Positions 34,451 to 43,283 of a stretch of DNA of 64,000 nucleotides are shown here, one piece after another; positions within the stretch are counted from its first letter, which is position 1; each line of letters opens with the position of its first letter. Below the pieces are notes generated by a model. That model ran no database searches. It saw nothing but the letters and a program-made list of their open reading frames with translations, and was not told the origin of the DNA. The position numbers and the translations under genes were made by a program. Source of the stretch: Deltaproteobacteria bacterium (GTDB lineage Bacteria > Desulfobacterota > Binatia > UBA1149 > JAJCZL01); the NCBI GenBank assembly GCA_029262415.1, contig JAJCZL010000078.1, positions 43,032-107,031 of the forward strand. Reading direction: 5' to 3'.

Positions 34451-35553
34451 ACCGCAGCCTCCTCAGCCACGGGCAGCAGTACGCTAAAGCACGCGCCGCC
34501 GCCATCGTGGTTCTCTGCACGGATCCTGCCGCCGTGGGCGTCGACGATGCTGTGCGCGATCGAGAGGCCCAAACCGTGGCCGCCTTCGGTTCTCGAGAAA
34601 AACGGTGTGAATAGTTCGGTCAACGTTTCGCCGTCCAGCCCGGGCCCGTTGTCGGTGACCTCGACAGCGATGTAGCGCACGCGCTTGTCGTCACGGTGAA
34701 TGTAAAAGCTGTTCTCGATGCGCGTGCGCACCCACACCTGACCGTTGTTGCCAGGGGAGGCCTCGATGGCGTTCTTCAGTAAATTCAAGAAAAGCTGCTG
34801 CAAGCGGGCCCCATCGCCGAGTACGTTGGGTAGGCTCGGATCGAATTCGTGCCCGAGGGTGACGCCCTTTGCAGCCGCAACCGACTCTTCGAGGAACAAA
34901 ACCTCGTTGAGGATGCGGTGTATGTTGGTCGGCGTAAGTTCCGCTGGCGGCGCTTCGAGAAGCAACAACGATGCAATCAGGTCCGACATCCTATCTGATT
35001 GCCGCACGATCATTTCGGCATAATCTCTGAGTTGCCCATCAGGGTCGGCTTTGCCGCCGATGGCCTGTGCGGCGCCGCGGATGCCGGCCAACGGGTTGTT
35101 CAGCTCGTGGGCGACCGAGGCGACCAGCCGGTTGAGCGCATCGCGCTGAACACGTCGCTCATCGTCGTTCTGAATGCGCGAACGTGGTGAGTGGTCTTCG
35201 AGTGAAACGATTACCCCGTGGGGCGAACCGGTGCGGTCGAGCAACTGCGAGACGACCGCTACGACTTGGCGTGAACCAGCCTCTACCCCGAGCGTACCCG
35301 AACCGCGCAGGTTTTTCTCTGGGCTTTCGCGAAACCGTGCAACCAGCTCGGCTGTCCACGGTGCCATCGCCAGCGCTTGCTTGGCGTTTCGTCCGATCAG
35401 CGCGCGGCGTGGCAGTCCGAGCAGGTGCTCGGTGGCCTGGTTCACCCAAACAACCTCGTCGTCAAGCGAGAAGACCACGAGTGCGTCGATCAACCCCGCG
35501 GCAACCATCTCGAAATCCAATGTCGGTGACTCTTTTGATGCTGGCGCGCCCAA
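34447..35553 (-). CDS. NtrB-like PAS sensor histidine kinase
   Basis: This 368-aa soluble kinase has no membrane segment. It has a PAS domain (about residues 15-120), a HisKA dimerisation domain with H149 in VAHELNNPLAG and a HATPase domain (N-box LLKNAIEASPG, G1 DNGPGLDG and a GGHGLGLSI block). The cytoplasmic PAS layout resembles NtrB/GlnL. It forms an operon with the NtrC-type regulator through a 4-nt overlap. The TTG at 35553 has GGAGG upstream; an internal ATG at 35508 is an alternative start. Confidence 0.88.
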   Translation of the reverse strand: MGAPASKESPTLDFEMVAAGLIDALVVFSLDDEVVWVNQATEHLLGLPRRALIGRNAKQALAMAPWTAELVARFRESPEKNLRGSGTLGVEAGSRQVVAVVSQLLDRTGSPHGVIVSLEDHSPRSRIQNDDERRVQRDALNRLVASVAHELNNPLAGIRGAAQAIGGKADPDGQLRDYAEMIVRQSDRMSDLIASLLLLEAPPAELTPTNIHRILNEVLFLEESVAAAKGVTLGHEFDPSLPNVLGDGARLQQLFLNLLKNAIEASPGNNGQVWVRTRIENSFYIHRDDKRVRYIAVEVTDNGPGLDGETLTELFTPFFSRTEGGHGLGLSIAHSIVDAHGGRIRAENHDGGGACFSVLLPVAEEAAV

Positions 35554-35631
35554 TGCGGTAGGTGGTCCTCCGAAGCCGTCAGGGTACGGCGAACGCGGGA
35601 TTTTTCATAGAGGCGTGCTAGGATCCCGCCT

Positions 35632-36111
35632 ATGCTGAGAATCGGCGAGGGCTACGACGTTCACAGGCTGGCCGTTGGAGGCCCACTGAGGTTGGGTTGT
35701 GTAGATCTCGCTGCCGAGGTCTCTGCGGTCGGACACTCCGACGGCGACGCGGTCGCCCATGCTGCTTGCGACGCACTGCTGGGCGCGCTCGCACTTGGTG
35801 ATATCGGCACGCATTTCCCGCCGAGCGATGATTGCTGGAAAGGGCAGCGTTCGACGATGTTCCTTCGCTCAGTCGCCGCCATGCTTGCCGAGCGCGATGC
35901 GCACGTGATCAATCTCGATATCACCGTCGTGCTCGAACGCCCGAAACTGGCCGATCACATTGTTTCGATGCGGAGCGCCGTTGCCGAGGCTTTGGGTCTG
36001 GACATCGATGCGGTATCAATCAAAGCCAAAACCGCCGAGGGGATGGGGGCGGTTGGTGAAGGAGCCGCGGTCGAGGCTCACGCGATCGCGCTGGTCGATA
36101 TCGCCGACTGA
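35632..36111 (+). CDS. ispF: 2-C-methyl-D-erythritol 2,4-cyclodiphosphate synthase
   Basis: IspF is the cyclase of the MEP isoprenoid pathway, supplying precursors for hopanoids, quinones and undecaprenol. The 159-aa protein has the zinc ligands D9 and H11 (GEGYDVHR), H35 in VGHSDGDA, the DIGTHFPPSD loop and the C-terminal AKTAEGMGAVGEG motif. IspD is not adjacent. It is divergent from the histidine kinase and converges on spoVR with a 10-nt gap. Confidence 0.96.
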   Translation: MLRIGEGYDVHRLAVGGPLRLGCVDLAAEVSAVGHSDGDAVAHAACDALLGALALGDIGTHFPPSDDCWKGQRSTMFLRSVAAMLAERDAHVINLDITVVLERPKLADHIVSMRSAVAEALGLDIDAVSIKAKTAEGMGAVGEGAAVEAHAIALVDIAD

Positions 36112-36121
36112 CGCCCCCTGT

Positions 36122-37567
36122 TCAACTCTGACGCTTGGTCGTAAAGCCGTCTTCGCCATAGGCGAGTTCGGTGGATTTGCCCGCAAGGACGGTGCCCAGC
36201 ACCACGCGGCGACCCCATAGGCGGTGGCAGTACATCAAGGCTTTTTCGGCCTGTTCCAGGCTGAGTTCGCGGCCGTCAAATTCGTGTTCTAATAGAAGCG
36301 AACGGTCGCCCTCGTGGTCGGCATCGGATACGCGGATCACTGGAATCGAACCAGTACCGACGCTGCGGATCAGAGTCGACCTGATCGCTTCCCAGCCCTC
36401 TTCGTCGGCAACCTCGGAGACAACGTACTCGCCGCGGCGCGCCTTGAACTCGAACAAGCCGAGTTCTCTCGCGAGGTCTTTGGTGAGGAAACGGCGAATA
36501 AACGAGCTGTCGCGATCGATCTCGCGGGTCGCGTACAAAGCGTCGCGTCCCGCGGTCTTGCGCCTGTGGTCGGGCGGCTCGTCGCCTTCGATAGATTCGT
36601 AGATCGATTTCCAGATTCGAAAACCGATGTGGTAGGGGTTCAGCCCGCCGGGGTGGGGGCGCAGCACCTGGTTGTGGTGCACGATGAACTCAATCCGCAT
36701 GTCTTCGGGAGTGTCGAGGTTGCTCATGATGTTGTAGTGCCAGTAGCTCGCCCAGCCCTCGTTCATGATCTTGGTTTCGATCTGGGGGATGAAGTACTGG
36801 GTCGCCTCGTGCACGATCGTCATCAAGTCGCGTGCCCAGTCCTCCAGGTACGGGTTGGTATCCCGGATGAACAAGAGGATGTCCTCTTCGGGCTCCAACG
36901 GAACGCGGTGAAGGTCGGGTGGCGTATGCTCGGGTTTCTTGTGGATCGAGCCGTGCGGATCCCGGCGCGGGAGCGACTCTTCGAACTTGCGCCCGACCAT
37001 TTCGTCGCGTGGGATCTTACGGACCGAAAGGTTACGCCTGCACTGGAACGCGAGCGCGTGCGCCGCGTCGAGTACGTACTCGACCTTGGCGGCGCCGATG
37101 CTTGGGTCTTCGACGTAATCGCGCACGCGGTCCGCGTGGGTCTTGAATCGCGAGATCGTGTACTCCGGACTGGTTTCCCCAAACGTAAAGTTATTCTTGA
37201 AGAAATCGTTGTGTCCGTACACATGCGCGATGGTCAATATCTTGAGGCAAAACGAGTTGTCCGCCATCAGATAGGCGAGCGCCGGATTGGAGTTGATGAC
37301 CATCTCGTACGGCAAGCCCGAGACGCCGTGGTCGTACATCGTTTTGGTGCGTTCGAAGCCCTTACCGTATGACCAGTGCGGGTAATGCGAGGGCATGCCC
37401 GAGTAGGCCATGTAGCCGATCATGTCGTTGTGATCGCAGAGCTCGAACTCTTGCGGAAAACAATCGAGCCCGTACTCCTGCACACGTTCGTAGATGCGCG
37501 CGTCCCAGTCGCGTAGGTCTTCGATACGGTCGCCCACGGTGTCCTGGTCAGTTGTCCGTCGTTTCAC
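36122..37567 (-). CDS. spoVR: SpoVR family protein
   Basis: This 481-aa protein has the SpoVR domain across most of its length (HNDMIGYMAYSGMPSHYPHW near the N-terminus, then YGKGFERTKT and EMVINSNPA). The biochemical activity is unknown; in Bacillus it is linked to spore cortex formation and in enterics (YcgB) to starvation. It is the last gene of a prkA-yeaH-spoVR operon and overlaps the yeaH-like gene by 20 nt. A 352-codon antisense frame over it is a shadow. Confidence 0.92.
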   Translation of the reverse strand: MKRRTTDQDTVGDRIEDLRDWDARIYERVQEYGLDCFPQEFELCDHNDMIGYMAYSGMPSHYPHWSYGKGFERTKTMYDHGVSGLPYEMVINSNPALAYLMADNSFCLKILTIAHVYGHNDFFKNNFTFGETSPEYTISRFKTHADRVRDYVEDPSIGAAKVEYVLDAAHALAFQCRRNLSVRKIPRDEMVGRKFEESLPRRDPHGSIHKKPEHTPPDLHRVPLEPEEDILLFIRDTNPYLEDWARDLMTIVHEATQYFIPQIETKIMNEGWASYWHYNIMSNLDTPEDMRIEFIVHHNQVLRPHPGGLNPYHIGFRIWKSIYESIEGDEPPDHRRKTAGRDALYATREIDRDSSFIRRFLTKDLARELGLFEFKARRGEYVVSEVADEEGWEAIRSTLIRSVGTGSIPVIRVSDADHEGDRSLLLEHEFDGRELSLEQAEKALMYCHRLWGRRVVLGTVLAGKSTELAYGEDGFTTKRQS

Positions 37568-38774
37568 GGTTAAGGAATGTCTTAAAGCTTGGCCAGATGT
37601 CTTCCTTGCGCTCGATCAACACGGTTTGGAAGTTCTCTTCGTTGATCTGTTTGAACGAATCAAGTAGCGAGCTTCCATAAAAACCCGCGCCACGGGGTTT
37701 GATCTCACCGTAGCCGAATAGGTTGGATGCTTCGCAAAGCTCGCGCGCCGCTTTGAGTGCCGCAGGGGTGTCGGATCCGAAGTTGTCGCCGTCAGAGCAG
37801 TGAAACGCGTAGATGTTCCAGAGCTGTGGGTGGTAGCGGTCTGCGATGATCTCGAGTGCTTTGCGGTAACCCGACGAAACGAATGTGCCGCCGGCTTCTC
37901 CTTTGTGAAAAAAGCGGTCCTCGTCGACTTCGTGCGCATCGATGTCGTGGGCGACGAATACGACTTCGACGCTCTCATAGCGTCGAAGCACAAACTGGTA
38001 GAGAAGAAAAAAGAAGCTGCGTGCGAGGTACTTCTTGACGGTGTCCATTGAGCCCGATGTATCCATGATGCAGATCACTACGGCATTGGATTCTTCGTGG
38101 ACCTCTAGGGTGCGGTGTTTGTAGCGTAGGTCGCGCTGGCTGAAGGGGATACGCGCACCGCCGTCTGAATGCCGAGCGGCACGGCCCGGAGTGGGGGCCG
38201 CAGCGGCTGCCGGCATAGCCCCCGTGCGTGCTGCAGCCGAGGCGCCGCGCTGACGGCGCATCTTGGCTAGGATCGTACGCTTCTTGTCGAGCCTTACGCG
38301 GATGCCGACTTTGCGGTAACCGTGGCGCTTGGATTGGCGCAACGATTCGATGGTACGCATCTCTTTCCGTTCGAGATCGGGAAGATCGAGATCCTCGAAC
38401 ATCATGTCGATGAGATCGCTCAACGTGACGTCGGTTTCGTAGTAGTCGGAACCCGCCTCGTTGCCGGCCTCGCCGGCGTTTCCTTTGCCCCGTTGGGGCG
38501 ACTGTTGGCCGACAACATCGCCTTTCTTGACGTCCTCACCCGCACCTTCGCCTACGCCCGCTGTGTTGTCGCCGTAACTGAACTTGAATTCCTTGACGCC
38601 CCGGATCGGCACCTTGATGATGTCGTCGCCCGAGCGGCCGATGATCGATTCTTCCGCGATGATGTCGGCGATATTGTCGAGGATCGACGAGCGCACCTTC
38701 TCGCGATGCCGCTGACGGTCGCCCGCACCGCGATCGGCGGTAGTTTCTCGCCTGGGCCGGAAAACGGCACTCAT
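37548..38774 (-). CDS. yeaH: DUF444 (YeaH/YhbH) family protein with a von Willebrand-like domain
   Basis: This 408-aa protein belongs to DUF444. The N-terminus has the RHREKVRSSI segment and a Gly-rich acidic linker (about residues 75-110). The C-terminal half is a vWA-like domain with the MIDAS motif DTSGSMDT. The ATG at 38774 begins MSAVFRPRRE; the longer frame upstream is unsupported. In E. coli YeaH acts with the kinase YeaG (PrkA) under sustained nitrogen starvation. Here it lies between prkA (22 nt away) and spoVR. Confidence 0.9.
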   Translation of the reverse strand: MSAVFRPRRETTADRGAGDRQRHREKVRSSILDNIADIIAEESIIGRSGDDIIKVPIRGVKEFKFSYGDNTAGVGEGAGEDVKKGDVVGQQSPQRGKGNAGEAGNEAGSDYYETDVTLSDLIDMMFEDLDLPDLERKEMRTIESLRQSKRHGYRKVGIRVRLDKKRTILAKMRRQRGASAAARTGAMPAAAAAPTPGRAARHSDGGARIPFSQRDLRYKHRTLEVHEESNAVVICIMDTSGSMDTVKKYLARSFFFLLYQFVLRRYESVEVVFVAHDIDAHEVDEDRFFHKGEAGGTFVSSGYRKALEIIADRYHPQLWNIYAFHCSDGDNFGSDTPAALKAARELCEASNLFGYGEIKPRGAGFYGSSLLDSFKQINEENFQTVLIERKEDIWPSFKTFLNRETTDN

Positions 38775-38796
38775 TGCTTGCGACCCCGCCTCCGCC

Positions 38797-40728
38797 TCAG
38801 TCCTTCCACAGGTTGTTGGAGGCGTACTTGAGCACCGTATCAACGCAGTGTTTGCAGTAGCCCGAATCGAGCAGATTGCGCAGCATTGTGTTGTGCTTGT
38901 CGCTCTGCTCCTCATCACGGGTAGTCGCGCTTGTCACTATCCGGCTGAGTTCGCGTACCGAAGACATCAACTTCTTCTCGATCGCTTGTTTGAGGGGTTC
39001 GTAGCTAGCGTACTTGACCGACACCCCGCGCCGTGTCGAAGACCACAGGTAAGAGATTACGTCCTGGCGGAAGCCTTCGGCGGCTGAACCGATCACTGCT
39101 ATCTGTTCTTCGATCGACTTGAGAAAGCCTTCGTCGGGCAATAGCTCTTCACCGGTGCTGCGATCTTTCACCTTGCCTTTGTTTACGAATGCTTCGGCAT
39201 GATCGAGATAATTCTGGAACAAGGCTTCGGCCTGTTCCTCATAGGAGAATACGAAAGCCTTGGTGATTTCTTTCTCGAGGACCTCCAGGTACTCCTTGTG
39301 TAGAGTGTCTTGCAGGAACTCGAGATAGCGTTTGCGAACGTCATCGGCGAGTTCAGAGTCGCGCACCATGTTGACGAGCGACTCGCGGACGCTGATCGGA
39401 TTGATGCAGTTGCCCTCGCCGGAGTCGGACAGCGCGTTGTCGAGGGCTTTCATGATGAAGCGCGTCGAGATGCCGTCCATGCCTTCGCGTTTGGAGTCGT
39501 CGCGAAGCTCGGCAAACTCGATTTTTTTCACACGGCCTTTCTCGATGATCTCTTCGCCGTTGTAGATCTTGAGCTTGGTCATCAAGTCGCACTTCGGGTT
39601 GGGCTCGAGACGGGAGAGGATCGCGAACATCGAGGCGATCTCGATGGTGTGCGGTGCGATATGCGCGTGGAAATCGGAGTTGTGAATGATCTTGTTGTAG
39701 ATCTTCACCTCCTCTGAGAGGCGCATGTTGTAGGGGACCTTGACGACGACGATACGATCGAGGATCGCCTCGTTGGTGTGGTCGGATTTGAACTTTTGCC
39801 ATTCGGCCTCGTTAGAATGGGCTGCGATAACAACGTCGACGTAGACCATGCCGTGGCGTCCCGGTGCGGGGATGTGTTTTTCCTGGGTCGCGGTGATCAT
39901 TGCGTGCAAGTACTCGGTGTCATTCTTGAAGACTTCGATGAACTCGCAGATGCCACGATTGGCCGCATTCAACGCGCCGTTGAGGTCGAGCACACGTGGG
40001 TCGCCTTCAGAGTACAGGTCGAGCTTAGAGATGTCCTCGCTGCCGATCAGCACCGACGTGTCCTGGTTGTTCGGATCAACCGGCGGCACCACCGCGATGC
40101 CGCGCCGGTTGCGCTTGGAGAATCTCGTGGTGTGGATCGGCACCTCCTCGTACTGGCCGCCGTACTCCTCTTTGAGGCGAAAACGGCACACCGGGCAGAG
40201 GTCACCTTCGATATGCACGTCGAGCATCTTCTCGAATTCTTTGCGTAGGTGGCGAGGGAGAAGGTGAAGCGGCTCCTCCTGCATCGGACAACCGGCGATC
40301 GCGTAAAACGGCGGGCTGTCCTCCAGTGCCTGTTCGATGCGGTCAACGAGGGATGATTTGCCGGCGCCGACAGGTCCCATGAGATAGAGAACCTGGCGAG
40401 ATTCTTCGCCTTTGAGCGACGCTGAGTGAAAGTAGCGCACGATTTGCGCGATGACTTTCTCGATGCCGAAGAACTCCTCAGCGAAAAAGGGGTAGACTTT
40501 GGTCGGGGAGTTTTTTTGGAGCGCGTCCGGGATCTCGCCTTCACGTATGTCGCGAACACCATGGTTGATGATGGTGTTGTAAATGCGCGAGTGCGCGAGG
40601 CCTGCGGCTGCCGGGTCGGCCTTAACCCGGTCGAGATACTCAAGGAATGTTCCGGACCAGCGACTCTCCTCTGAGTGCTCGCGGTCCGTCTTGATGATCT
40701 CCTCGAAGCTCTTCTTGGTGTCGTCCAT
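38797..40728 (-). CDS. prkA: PrkA serine protein kinase / AAA+ protein
   Basis: This 643-aa protein has the PrkA AAA+ domain (Walker A GPVGAGKS, residues 118-125) and the PrkA C-terminal kinase-like domain. A CPMQEEPLHLLP segment and two Cys pairs (CPVCRF) lie between. It is the first gene of the starvation operon with the DUF444 and SpoVR genes, matching E. coli yeaG-yeaH with ycgB as partner. The kinase or protease role is known only in part for the family. A promoter-like pair lies about 120 nt upstream. Confidence 0.93.
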   Translation of the reverse strand: MDDTKKSFEEIIKTDREHSEESRWSGTFLEYLDRVKADPAAAGLAHSRIYNTIINHGVRDIREGEIPDALQKNSPTKVYPFFAEEFFGIEKVIAQIVRYFHSASLKGEESRQVLYLMGPVGAGKSSLVDRIEQALEDSPPFYAIAGCPMQEEPLHLLPRHLRKEFEKMLDVHIEGDLCPVCRFRLKEEYGGQYEEVPIHTTRFSKRNRRGIAVVPPVDPNNQDTSVLIGSEDISKLDLYSEGDPRVLDLNGALNAANRGICEFIEVFKNDTEYLHAMITATQEKHIPAPGRHGMVYVDVVIAAHSNEAEWQKFKSDHTNEAILDRIVVVKVPYNMRLSEEVKIYNKIIHNSDFHAHIAPHTIEIASMFAILSRLEPNPKCDLMTKLKIYNGEEIIEKGRVKKIEFAELRDDSKREGMDGISTRFIMKALDNALSDSGEGNCINPISVRESLVNMVRDSELADDVRKRYLEFLQDTLHKEYLEVLEKEITKAFVFSYEEQAEALFQNYLDHAEAFVNKGKVKDRSTGEELLPDEGFLKSIEEQIAVIGSAAEGFRQDVISYLWSSTRRGVSVKYASYEPLKQAIEKKLMSSVRELSRIVTSATTRDEEQSDKHNTMLRNLLDSGYCKHCVDTVLKYASNNLWKD

Positions 40729-41275
40729 TGCCTCCGCTCCTTTTCTAGGCAGAGTGGTGCCTCGGTCGTGCCGGTTCCTGTTTGGCCTAGGTTAGTCCGC
40801 CGCTCTGTCTACACCGCCGCTCAATCCGTACGTCGAGTACGTCAAAAAATTATGCGCCCGGTCGGTCCGTTCGGCAACAATAGATTGCTCGAAGATATTA
40901 GGATCGGGTATTGCGATCTCACGTTTACGCATAAGCGCGGCGGGTGAGCGGTGTTCAATAGCGCGATGCATCACCGTATCTACGCGGTGTGGCGCGCAGT
41001 TTAACCTAGCGGTCAGGGCTGGGATCCGCACGTGCGTTTAGACGCGCTTTCGCGCGCGGTCTTGCAAGCGATTTGTTGAAATCTTGCCGATTCCGCGAGA
41101 AGGCATTGATTCCGCGCACATAGGGTTGGGCACGTAATTTGCCAGGCGGAACTTCGTGCACTGATGCGCGAAGATCGACAAAGGATTTTCAATGCCGCAC
41201 CGCTTCCGATCTCTGGGCGTTGGGGGGGTGCGCCGGTTTCGGTGGAAAAACCACCGGTCGCAGCCCACCCAGGTA
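40729..41275. other. Long intergenic region upstream of prkA
   Basis: These 547 bases separate the prkA start from the stop of the response-regulator gene; both genes are on the minus strand. No frame in it gives a believable protein. It holds the direct repeat GTACGTC-GA-GTACGTC (40828-40843), a promoter-like pair at 40849-40877 and an A tract at 40844-40849. The length suggests a complex control region or an unrecognised small RNA. I could not find a convincing sigma54 -24/-12 element. Confidence 0.45.
40849..40877 (-). promoter_or_regulatory. Putative promoter of the prkA operon
   Basis: On the minus strand, TTGCCG (complement of 40872-40877, 4 of 6 matches) and CATAAT (complement of 40849-40854, 5 of 6) are 17 bp apart. 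Transcription would start near 40842, leaving a leader of about 115 nt. Confidence 0.4.
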
Positions 41276-41713
41276 TCAGGCGCCGGGGCCCGTCTGGAGT
41301 TGCTCCCTGGTAGATGTAGTGCCGCGCATCGCCAGGCACGCCACTACCTTTGCCTGCAAAACCTTTGGGTCGACAATCGGCTTGGGCAGGTAGTCTGTGC
41401 AACCGGCAGCGAAGCCCTTCCTCGCGTAGTCGTCCGAGACTTGTGCGGTGAGCAGCAGGATCGGTGTGGTTGACACCGGCCCCTCCATCGCACGCACCCG
41501 CTTGGTTACCTCAAGCCCGTCGATGAGCGGCATGTTGATATCCATGATGATTAAGTCGGGAGGAGAGGTTTCGATGACGTCGAGGGCTTCGCGGCCGTTA
41601 CAGGCCTCTTCAATAAGGAAACCACCCATGCGCCGCAAGCGATAAACGAGAATCTTGCGGTTGTCCGGGTTGTCCTCGACGACGAGAATTTTCTTCTGCG
41701 CGTCCTCGTGCAT
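41276..41713 (-). CDS. Single-domain response regulator (CheY/DivK-like)
   Basis: This 145-aa protein is a bare receiver domain with acidic residues VVEDNPDN, phosphoacceptor D58 (LIIMDINMP) and the PKPI lysine. There is no output domain. The motif EDNPDNRKILVYRL is typical of DivK-like regulators associated with hybrid kinases. No cognate kinase lies beside it. The ATG at 41713 is preferred to earlier in-frame codons lying within the divergent promoter region. A 19-bp palindrome lies 18 bp upstream of the start. Confidence 0.88.
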   Translation of the reverse strand: MHEDAQKKILVVEDNPDNRKILVYRLRRMGGFLIEEACNGREALDVIETSPPDLIIMDINMPLIDGLEVTKRVRAMEGPVSTTPILLLTAQVSDDYARKGFAAGCTDYLPKPIVDPKVLQAKVVACLAMRGTTSTREQLQTGPGA

Positions 41714-41731
41714 GACCCTTAATGGTACCCG

Positions 41732-41750
41732 CACAGGCGGCCCGCCTGTG
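41732..41750. repeat. 19-bp palindrome between divergent response-regulator and gltX genes
   Basis: CACAGGCGG (41732-41740), central C and CCGCCTGTG (41742-41750) form a perfect odd-centred dyad. It lies in the 126-bp divergent intergenic region and is a good operator candidate for either gene. Confidence 0.5.
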
Positions 41751-41839
41751 GCACTATTTGCGTAGCGCCTATTGCGGCCCTGGATGAGGCTGTGTCGGGT
41801 GCTTTGACCCCCGGTCGGACCCGTGGTTGAGTCGCCCGG

Positions 41840-43225
41840 ATGAGCAAGGTCCGTACCCGATTTGCCCCCAGTCCGAGCGGCTTTCTTCACATCGGCGGAG
41901 CCCGGACGGCGCTCTTCAACTACCTGTTCGCCCACAACCAGGGGGGGCGCTTCGTTGTCAGGATCGAGGATACCGACCGCCAGCGCTCGGCGCAGGAGTT
42001 CGTTGACGCGATTTTTGACGGTCTATCCTGGCTAGGGCTCGATTCTGACGAAGAACCGGTCTTTCAAAGCGCTCGTCGCGAGGTCCACCAGCGCGCGATT
42101 GATAGGCTCACTCGGGCGGGTGCGTGCTACTGGTGCTTTTGTTCGCCGGAGAGGCTCGACGAAGTTCGCAAGCAGGCCCAGACGCAAGGGCGCAAGACGA
42201 TGTATGACCGCACCTGTCGCGATCTCGGCAAGACCCCGTCGCCGGATGAGCAGGCGGTTTTGCGGTTCCGATCACCGCTCGACGGAGAAACCGTCGTCAA
42301 TGACATGGTGCGGGGGGTTGTCACATTCGACAATGCAGAACTCGACGACCTCATTCTCTTGCGCTCCGACGGTACACCGACTTTCCACCTGGTCGTAGTT
42401 GCCGACGACATTGATATGGGCATCACGCACTGTTTCCGCGGCGAGGATCACCTTACCAACACGCCGCGCCAGATGCTGATCTGCCGGGCGCTGGGCGCAG
42501 AGCCTCCGGTCTACGGTCACCTCCCGTTAATCGTAGGCAAGGACCGTGCGCGGCTTTCCAAGCGCCACGGTGCGACGTCGGTATCTGCCTACAGAGATCA
42601 GGGCTTTCTTCCAGGGGCGACGCTGAACTATCTAGCGAGGCTCGGGTGGTCGCACGGTGATGACGAGATCTTTACGAAGGAAAAGCTGGTCGAGCTCTTC
42701 GATGTCGCCGGCATCAACAGCTCGGCAGCGGCCTTCGATCTCGATAAGTTCACGTGGGTGAACTTCCAGCATCAAAAGCGGATGCCGGCTGCGCAACTGG
42801 CCGCGTTGGTCAGGCCTTTTCTCGATCATGGCGCTGTGGTTGACGATGCGATTCTGCCTGAGGCGGTCGAACTACTCCGCGAGCGTGCCCATACGCTGGT
42901 CGAGCTAGCCGAGGGCTTGCGTCCCTTCACTGCGTCAAAAGTCGTCTTTGAAGAGAAGTCGGTAGCAAAGTTCTTGACCGACGATGCCCGTGCGCTGGTC
43001 GGTGAACTGGCCGGCCTACTCGACGGCGTCGACCGGTGGAGCGAAGAGTCGATCGAGTCGGCGTTTCGCGAATTGATCGAAAGCAAAAACCTCAAGCTCG
43101 GGACGCTGGCGCAGCCTGTCCGCGTAGCATTGACCGGCGGCACGCAGAGCCCCGGCATCTTCGAACTGTGCCGTGTACTCGGCCGCGGCACAACGCTCGC
43201 GCGTCTGCGTGCGGTGGCTCGCTAA
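41840..43225 (+). CDS. gltX: Glutamyl-tRNA synthetase
   Basis: GltX charges tRNA-Glu. The 461-aa class I synthetase has the HIGH-type motif HIGG in APSPSGFLHIGGARTAL, the IEDTDRQRS block and the KMSKS-type motif LSKRHGA. The C-terminal anticodon-binding region is intact. Two tRNA-Glu genes (CTC and TTC anticodons) lie elsewhere in the window. The gene converges on the aconitase gene with a strong hairpin between them. It may be discriminating or non-discriminating; sequence alone does not decide. Confidence 0.96.
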   Translation: MSKVRTRFAPSPSGFLHIGGARTALFNYLFAHNQGGRFVVRIEDTDRQRSAQEFVDAIFDGLSWLGLDSDEEPVFQSARREVHQRAIDRLTRAGACYWCFCSPERLDEVRKQAQTQGRKTMYDRTCRDLGKTPSPDEQAVLRFRSPLDGETVVNDMVRGVVTFDNAELDDLILLRSDGTPTFHLVVVADDIDMGITHCFRGEDHLTNTPRQMLICRALGAEPPVYGHLPLIVGKDRARLSKRHGATSVSAYRDQGFLPGATLNYLARLGWSHGDDEIFTKEKLVELFDVAGINSSAAAFDLDKFTWVNFQHQKRMPAAQLAALVRPFLDHGAVVDDAILPEAVELLRERAHTLVELAEGLRPFTASKVVFEEKSVAKFLTDDARALVGELAGLLDGVDRWSEESIESAFRELIESKNLKLGTLAQPVRVALTGGTQSPGIFELCRVLGRGTTLARLRAVAR

Positions 43226-43253
43226 CCGGGCGTGCCCCCGGCGAAGCCCGCGG

Positions 43254-43282
43254 CGCTCAGAGCCGGAATCCGGCGCTGAGCG
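43254..43282. terminator. Bidirectional terminator-like hairpin between gltX and the aconitase gene
   Basis: CGCTCAG-A-GCCGG, loop AAT, then CCGGC-G-CTGAGCG pair over 13 positions with a single A-G mismatch. The hairpin occupies the gap between the two convergent stop codons. There is no long T tract, so it may work with Rho or protect 3' ends. Confidence 0.55.
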
Positions 43283-43283
43283 G

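Noticed and set aside
36314..37372. 352-codon plus-strand frame opposite spoVR
   Set aside because: Shadow of a well-conserved SpoVR gene in GC-rich DNA; no motif or ribosome binding site.
40729..41275. Sigma54 promoter for prkA
   Set aside because: No TGGC-N-TGC type -24/-12 pair with correct spacing was found by eye, although regulation by the nearby NtrC type was tempting.
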